In this document: piece by piece, positions 59,920-64,000 of the stretch
Layout of the letters: every line of letters starts with the position of its first letter
How positions within the stretch are numbered: position 1 is the stretch's first letter
Assembly (NCBI RefSeq): GCF_048128805.1
Contig: NC_135997.1
Span: forward strand, 3,700,470-3,764,469
Length of the DNA: 64,000 nucleotides
Origin: Centroberyx gerrardi
Lineage: Eukaryota; Chordata; Actinopteri; Beryciformes; Berycidae
Direction of reading: 5' to 3'
Program-made: the position numbers and the translations under genes
The notes under the pieces: model-generated
What the model was told of the DNA's origin: nothing
The model's database searches: none
What the model saw: only the letters and a program-made list of their open reading frames with translations

Positions 59920-62679
59920 AATACAAACTAGAAAATGCACGTGGTACACATTGGGTAACTGAAACCTGTCACTACAACATTTCTTGTTAAAATTAGTAAC
60001 TTACTTTTTCAAGTAATGCAGAATCATATTTCTGCTGCACTATGTTCATATGGGGAAATTGTAAATATACAGATTTGCCTGTAAATGGCACGCAGCTCTC
60101 TCATAGTCCTGATGCTGTACAGTAAAGAAATAAAATTCTGTCTTACACACATTAAGACAGAAGGTTGGCTAAGGCAGGTTAGTAATTATTTTGGCTGGTA
60201 AAAATGATTCCTGGCAGGTCATTTTCTTTAGTTTACCAGCACTTGGTAGGTGAGCCAAAAAGTTAATTGGGACACTGCCAGTCATCCTCCTTTGGTGTTT
60301 CAAAGAAGACCGGCTACCATTAGACGCCGATATCACTAAAGAAGGCTGGAAGTGATGCAACATTATCATGATTTCTTTACAAGGAATATAAGTGAGGTAG
60401 GCTAAAGCTTGTAATGAAAAATGTCCACTCTGTTCCTGACAACAGCATATCACTACACAGTCAACCTACAATGCACAGCGTCTAGTCCGAATGGTTTTCT
60501 CATTTAAAACGACTTCACTTGGAAGCTCTCTCAGGTGTTTCAGACGGAACGGACAGCGGCTCGTTTGTGCCGCTCGAATTCGCTCGGGCCATTTTCACCT
60601 GCCCAAACAAACTGTAAGAGTTTGATTCAGCTGCTCCAAACACGGCAGGTGTGAAAGTATCAAAGTAAGAGTTAAACTGCATCACTGAGTGAGGATGGAG
60701 CCGTCTGAGTTCAGTCCAGTACAGAGAAGCTCTCTGTCCAGATCTGCATTGTGCTGGAATACTGGATCCTGAGTGTCAAACTCGACTTCTTGAACGCCAT
60801 TTCCATTGCAAGTGACAGCTTTTATGATGAGCCCGGCCAGAGCATTGTAAGCTGTAGTTGTTTGGCAAGTTGAAACAGTTTGAGGTTTTCAATAAACCGG
60901 TGAGCATTGCATGGGTGTCTCACGGTGGGCAGATAGGTGAAGCTGTGTGTTAACAGTCAGTGTGTTGTACAGAGAAATATTTTAGCCAAGAAACTGATGA
61001 CTGATTGAAGTTATAGTGTACTCCAGTGATGCAGCTCTGACATCATGCAAACCCGCCTGGTCCTTCCTTCAAACATAATATCTCAGACACCGCTGGTCTG
61101 ATTTTGATGAAACTTGGAGGGATGATGCATTTTGGCATCGTGTTCTGGTGTCCAAATTACACTGATTGGCCTGATGGGGGCGCTACAATTAAAGGTCAAG
61201 ATTTCACACTTTGAAAGGCCATGACGGCTACAGCATTGGCCCAATTATGATGAAACTCGGAGGGATAATGCATCTTGTTCTGATTGGCCAAAGGGGTGCT
61301 TGCATCATTTGTGCGGGACGACATGTTTACTTGTTTCACAGTTTTCAGTAGTTTCTGCTGATTGTCATCACACATGCCAGAGAAAAAATATGGAAAATAA
61401 GCTAATATAGCCATGAAAATATTTTTACGACTATTATTTTATTTTCTCCCGCCTGCAACCCATCGGGAATCATTCAGAAAGTTGTTTTCTGACCCTAACC
61501 TGACAGTAGGTATCTTACTGCCATCTGTGCATAAAAGGGTATATAACTGCATGCTGTAAAATATGCTTGCTTTGCACAAGTAGGAATTTTATTTTAAATA
61601 ATCTGTCATAACTCAATAAGACCAATAACTCGTCTGTAACATTATTGTATCAGTGAACACAAAGCATTCAAGTCATATCCTAATCTGATTTTAATTAGAC
61701 CTTCTGTGGTTGGCAGGTTAGTGAGATTAGTGTTCCTCCCATGTTGACTGAAAAATGTTTAAGTTTACCAGACTTTACCAGGAAACGTGTACATTTATTG
61801 AGTCTCTGGTAAATATGTGCATTTACCCTGGAGCTGGCGCATTAACTTTAAATAAGTACATTTTAAAAGCTGAGATACGTAAAGAATGAATGCAGTAAGT
61901 AATTCCCTGTTGTCCTAAAACCCTGAAGGAAAGAAAGATGTCTGGCCATGTAATCGTTTCCTTGTTGGGACAGAAAGAACTAAAATAGCATTTCAGTCAA
62001 GTGTCATGCATTTGAGTGTGTGCAACAGTCTGTCACACAAATGTAGCACGTTGAGGAATAACAAATTATTCCATGAAGAAAGTAATATTTTAATGTGACT
62101 AATCATGTTGCGTGTGTGTTTACCATTATCCCTACTGTTCCATAAAAAGACCATAGGAGGCAGTGAAAGGGGCTCCTACCTTGCTGCCTCTGACCCCACT
62201 CTTCTTTCCTGTGTGTGTGTGTGTGTGTGTGTTCTCTCTCCCCTTGGCCTGTTGAGGTGCTGTTTGCTTGTGCACGTGTGCACCAGTGTATTTTCCAACA
62301 TGTGACAGGGTGCGCTGTTAAACACAAGTGTCCACCAGATTCCCTCTGCTTCTGTCTGTCTGGCTGCTTCTCCTGTCTGTATTAAAAAAACAAATATTTC
62401 TTGACATACATTACCCGTTTAGCCATATTGCCCCACAACAAATTCTCCTCCTCTCTCCCTTTTTTGTCTCTCTATCTCTGCTCCCTCTCACTTTCCTCTT
62501 TCATGTGTCTGTGTTTCTCATCATGGCTTCAGGTACACGCTCCTGTTCTCTGACACTGACTGTCTGAAATCAACTTTTTGGCTCGCCTGCCAAAGACTGG
62601 TAAACTTAAAAAAGCCAAAATACTGAATATACATTTTTCAAAAAAATATGTCACCCTACCTGTTTTCAGTTCTACTTCG
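59398..62679 (+). other. cd82: cd82 intron 2 (left part), repeat-rich
   Basis: No further cd82 exon found. (GT)n at 59,866-59,911 and 62,213-62,231. A T run lies at 59,741-59,757. Confidence 0.5.
61060..61275. repeat. Dispersed repeat with internal duplication
   Basis: GATTTTGATGAAACTTGGAG / GGATGATGCAT recurs about 155 bases later as ATTATGATGAAACTCGGAGG / GATAATGCAT. A GGGGGCGCTACAA segment lies between; common in teleost introns. Confidence 0.65.
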
Positions 62680-63274
62680 CTCAACCTGCCTCGTCTACTT
62701 CTACTTCAGTTAGTGATTTCTTACATTTCCCAGAATGCCTTTCAACAAGCCCCCAGAGAACAGACGTGAACTTGTTCCATTTAGCTGTGGGTTATACGTG
62801 TATCTGGAGAGAGCGATATCCGTAGCATAGTAAGAGCAAGAGTTCGAATTTTTCCAGTCAAGAAAAAGTGAGAGTCGCACCCCTTACTCAAAACACAACA
62901 TGTCTTGATGCTGCATTGCATTCTGGTCTCTCTCCTGCTCCTGTGGGTGGAGAAATTGGTCTCTCTCCTCTTCTATGATGGATTTCTCCCTGTATGATTG
63001 TTGAACGTCTCTTGGTGCAAAATGGCGGCTCTAGAAAGAAGCCCTCGCTCTTTGATTCTGAGACCCAAACTTGACGTTTACCGTTGTTTTAGATTGCTGA
63101 AATATTTCCTGCTGTCAAACCCCATTGTAGCTACTGGAAATATCTGAACATGACGTCACAGCATCTACATGCAGCCAGTTATCCACAGGAATAAGACAAA
63201 CACACCACCAAACAACAAAATAGGTCCAGAAATGCAAACTACATCGCCGCTAGTGTTTAAAGTGTTTTAGGGTG
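62680..63274. repeat. Inverted repeat arm 2, cd82 intron
   Basis: CAACCTGCCTCGTCTACTTC, CTGCTCCTGTGGGTGGAGAA, GAAGCCCTCGCTCTTTGATT and GTTTAAAGTGTTTTAGGGTG are the complement of arm 1 (57,857-58,285), with about 170 extra bases. Confidence 0.88.
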
Positions 63275-63374
63275 GCTTTCTCCTTTTAAAATCTTTGTCG
63301 AAAGTGAGGCATTGAGTAAAGTTTGACCTCCCTAAACTGTCTAGCCCAGCCAAACATGTACAGTGGGAGTTTAT

Positions 63375-63387
63375 CAGAGAGAGAAAA

Positions 63388-63420
<33 letters not shown>

Positions 63421-63600
63421 CGACCAGTGTCAGCAAGACAGAAAGGCATAGAGATGATTGAAGAAGGACTGATGCAGAGGGAAGGACAGGCAGCCAGAAA
63501 TATAGAGACAGACATTGAGCAAGTGTAATAGAGAAAGAGAGACAGCCAGTGAGCGAGAGCATGTGTGTGTGTGTCTATGTGTGTGTGTGTGTGTGTGTGT
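63375..63600. repeat. (GA)n and (GT)n microsatellites
   Basis: (GA)n at about 63,378-63,420 and (GT)n at about 63,563-63,600. The frames through them are repeat translation. 63,601-64,000 shows no supported feature. Confidence 0.9.
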
Positions 63601-64000
63601 GACGCCTCAGAGAGTGTGTGTGTGCTCTCAGAACAGGGAGTGTTACTGAGGACATTGTCCCTCGTCTGTGGCCGATCCGCAGGTGTCCTCCCCTCGGACA
63701 CTGGGCCCTTTCTGCTCCATCCAGCATCAGCATGCATCACATCAGCCCAGTGCGCTCACTGCCTTACTCATCACTACACACACTCACACACACACAGCCA
63801 CGCACTACATCACTGGTCTGGCCAAGAAGCGGAGGAGGAGAGGGAGAGTGAGTCCAGGGATTTTATCGGGGTTGGGAATGCAGTCATACGACGCGAACCG
63901 CAAGGAGCTGAGGGTTTAAGTACAGCGGACAGTTTAGCTTTGTGTCTGGACATAAATGAGATGTATTGATGCTCAGTGGCATGTTTTATAAGCTCAGCCA

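Noticed and set aside
60535-60622. Exon-like block with CAG acceptor and ACT|GTAAGAG donor in cd82 intron 2
   Set aside because: Its translation in the cd82 phase (HGTDSGSFVPLEFARAIFTC) is not like the tetraspanin loop/TM2, and the sequence resembles a fish repeat.
63640-63853. Possible alternative cd82 exon ending GGAGA|GTGAGT
   Set aside because: A good donor alone; no acceptor, start or tetraspanin sequence, and the surroundings are simple repeats.

Overview
This is vertebrate DNA, almost certainly from a ray-finned (teleost) fish. Genes have compact introns with GT-AG borders. Dinucleotide repeats are very dense, and there are many short DNA transposons of kinds typical of spiny-rayed fishes: hAT elements with 8-bp target duplications, a PIF/Harbinger element with a TTA duplication, and fold-back elements. 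There is no bacterial gene organisation and no CRISPR array.

Layout. (1) 1-1,300: two short exons on the minus strand of a gene I cannot identify, running off the left edge. (2) 1,300-10,700: no convincing gene; a 46-bp tandem array, SINE and DNA-transposon pieces, G-rich and dinucleotide arrays. (3) 10,718-16,096 (+): rpl12, complete in six coding exons, with a TATA/CRE/TOP promoter and three SNORA65-type H/ACA snoRNA copies in introns 2, 4 and 5. (4) 16,724-20,466 (-): pole3, complete in four coding exons and convergent with rpl12. (5) 20,500-26,200: intergenic, with repeats, a 341-bp hAT element and a 169-bp fold-back. (6) about 26,230-38,150 (+): kmt5b (suv420h1), nine coding exons giving 866 residues, including a 20-nt microexon inside the SET motif. 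(7) 38,200-47,600: no supported gene; nested repeats and a perfect 31-bp-arm palindrome. (8) about 47,690 to beyond the right edge (+): cd82, a tetraspanin, with an inferred 5' UTR exon, a roughly 10-kb first intron and the first two coding exons.

The genes do not form one pathway. rpl12 is a translation gene whose introns also supply rRNA-modification guide RNAs. pole3 and kmt5b both act in chromatin and replication (histone-fold subunit of DNA polymerase epsilon and CHRAC; H4K20 di/tri-methyltransferase). cd82 encodes a membrane organiser. The human orthologues lie on 9q (RPL12, POLE3) and 11 (KMT5B, CD82), so the interval between pole3 and kmt5b joins two human linkage groups.

I did not find a clear new biological system. 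The best second-look items are the triplicated snoRNA in rpl12, the kmt5b microexon, inverted repeats around a cd82 exon, a TG tract beside the cd82 acceptor, the large hairpins at 24.7 and 41.6 kb, and the unidentified gene at the left edge. All calls come from reading the sequence and remembered protein families; no search or folding was run.
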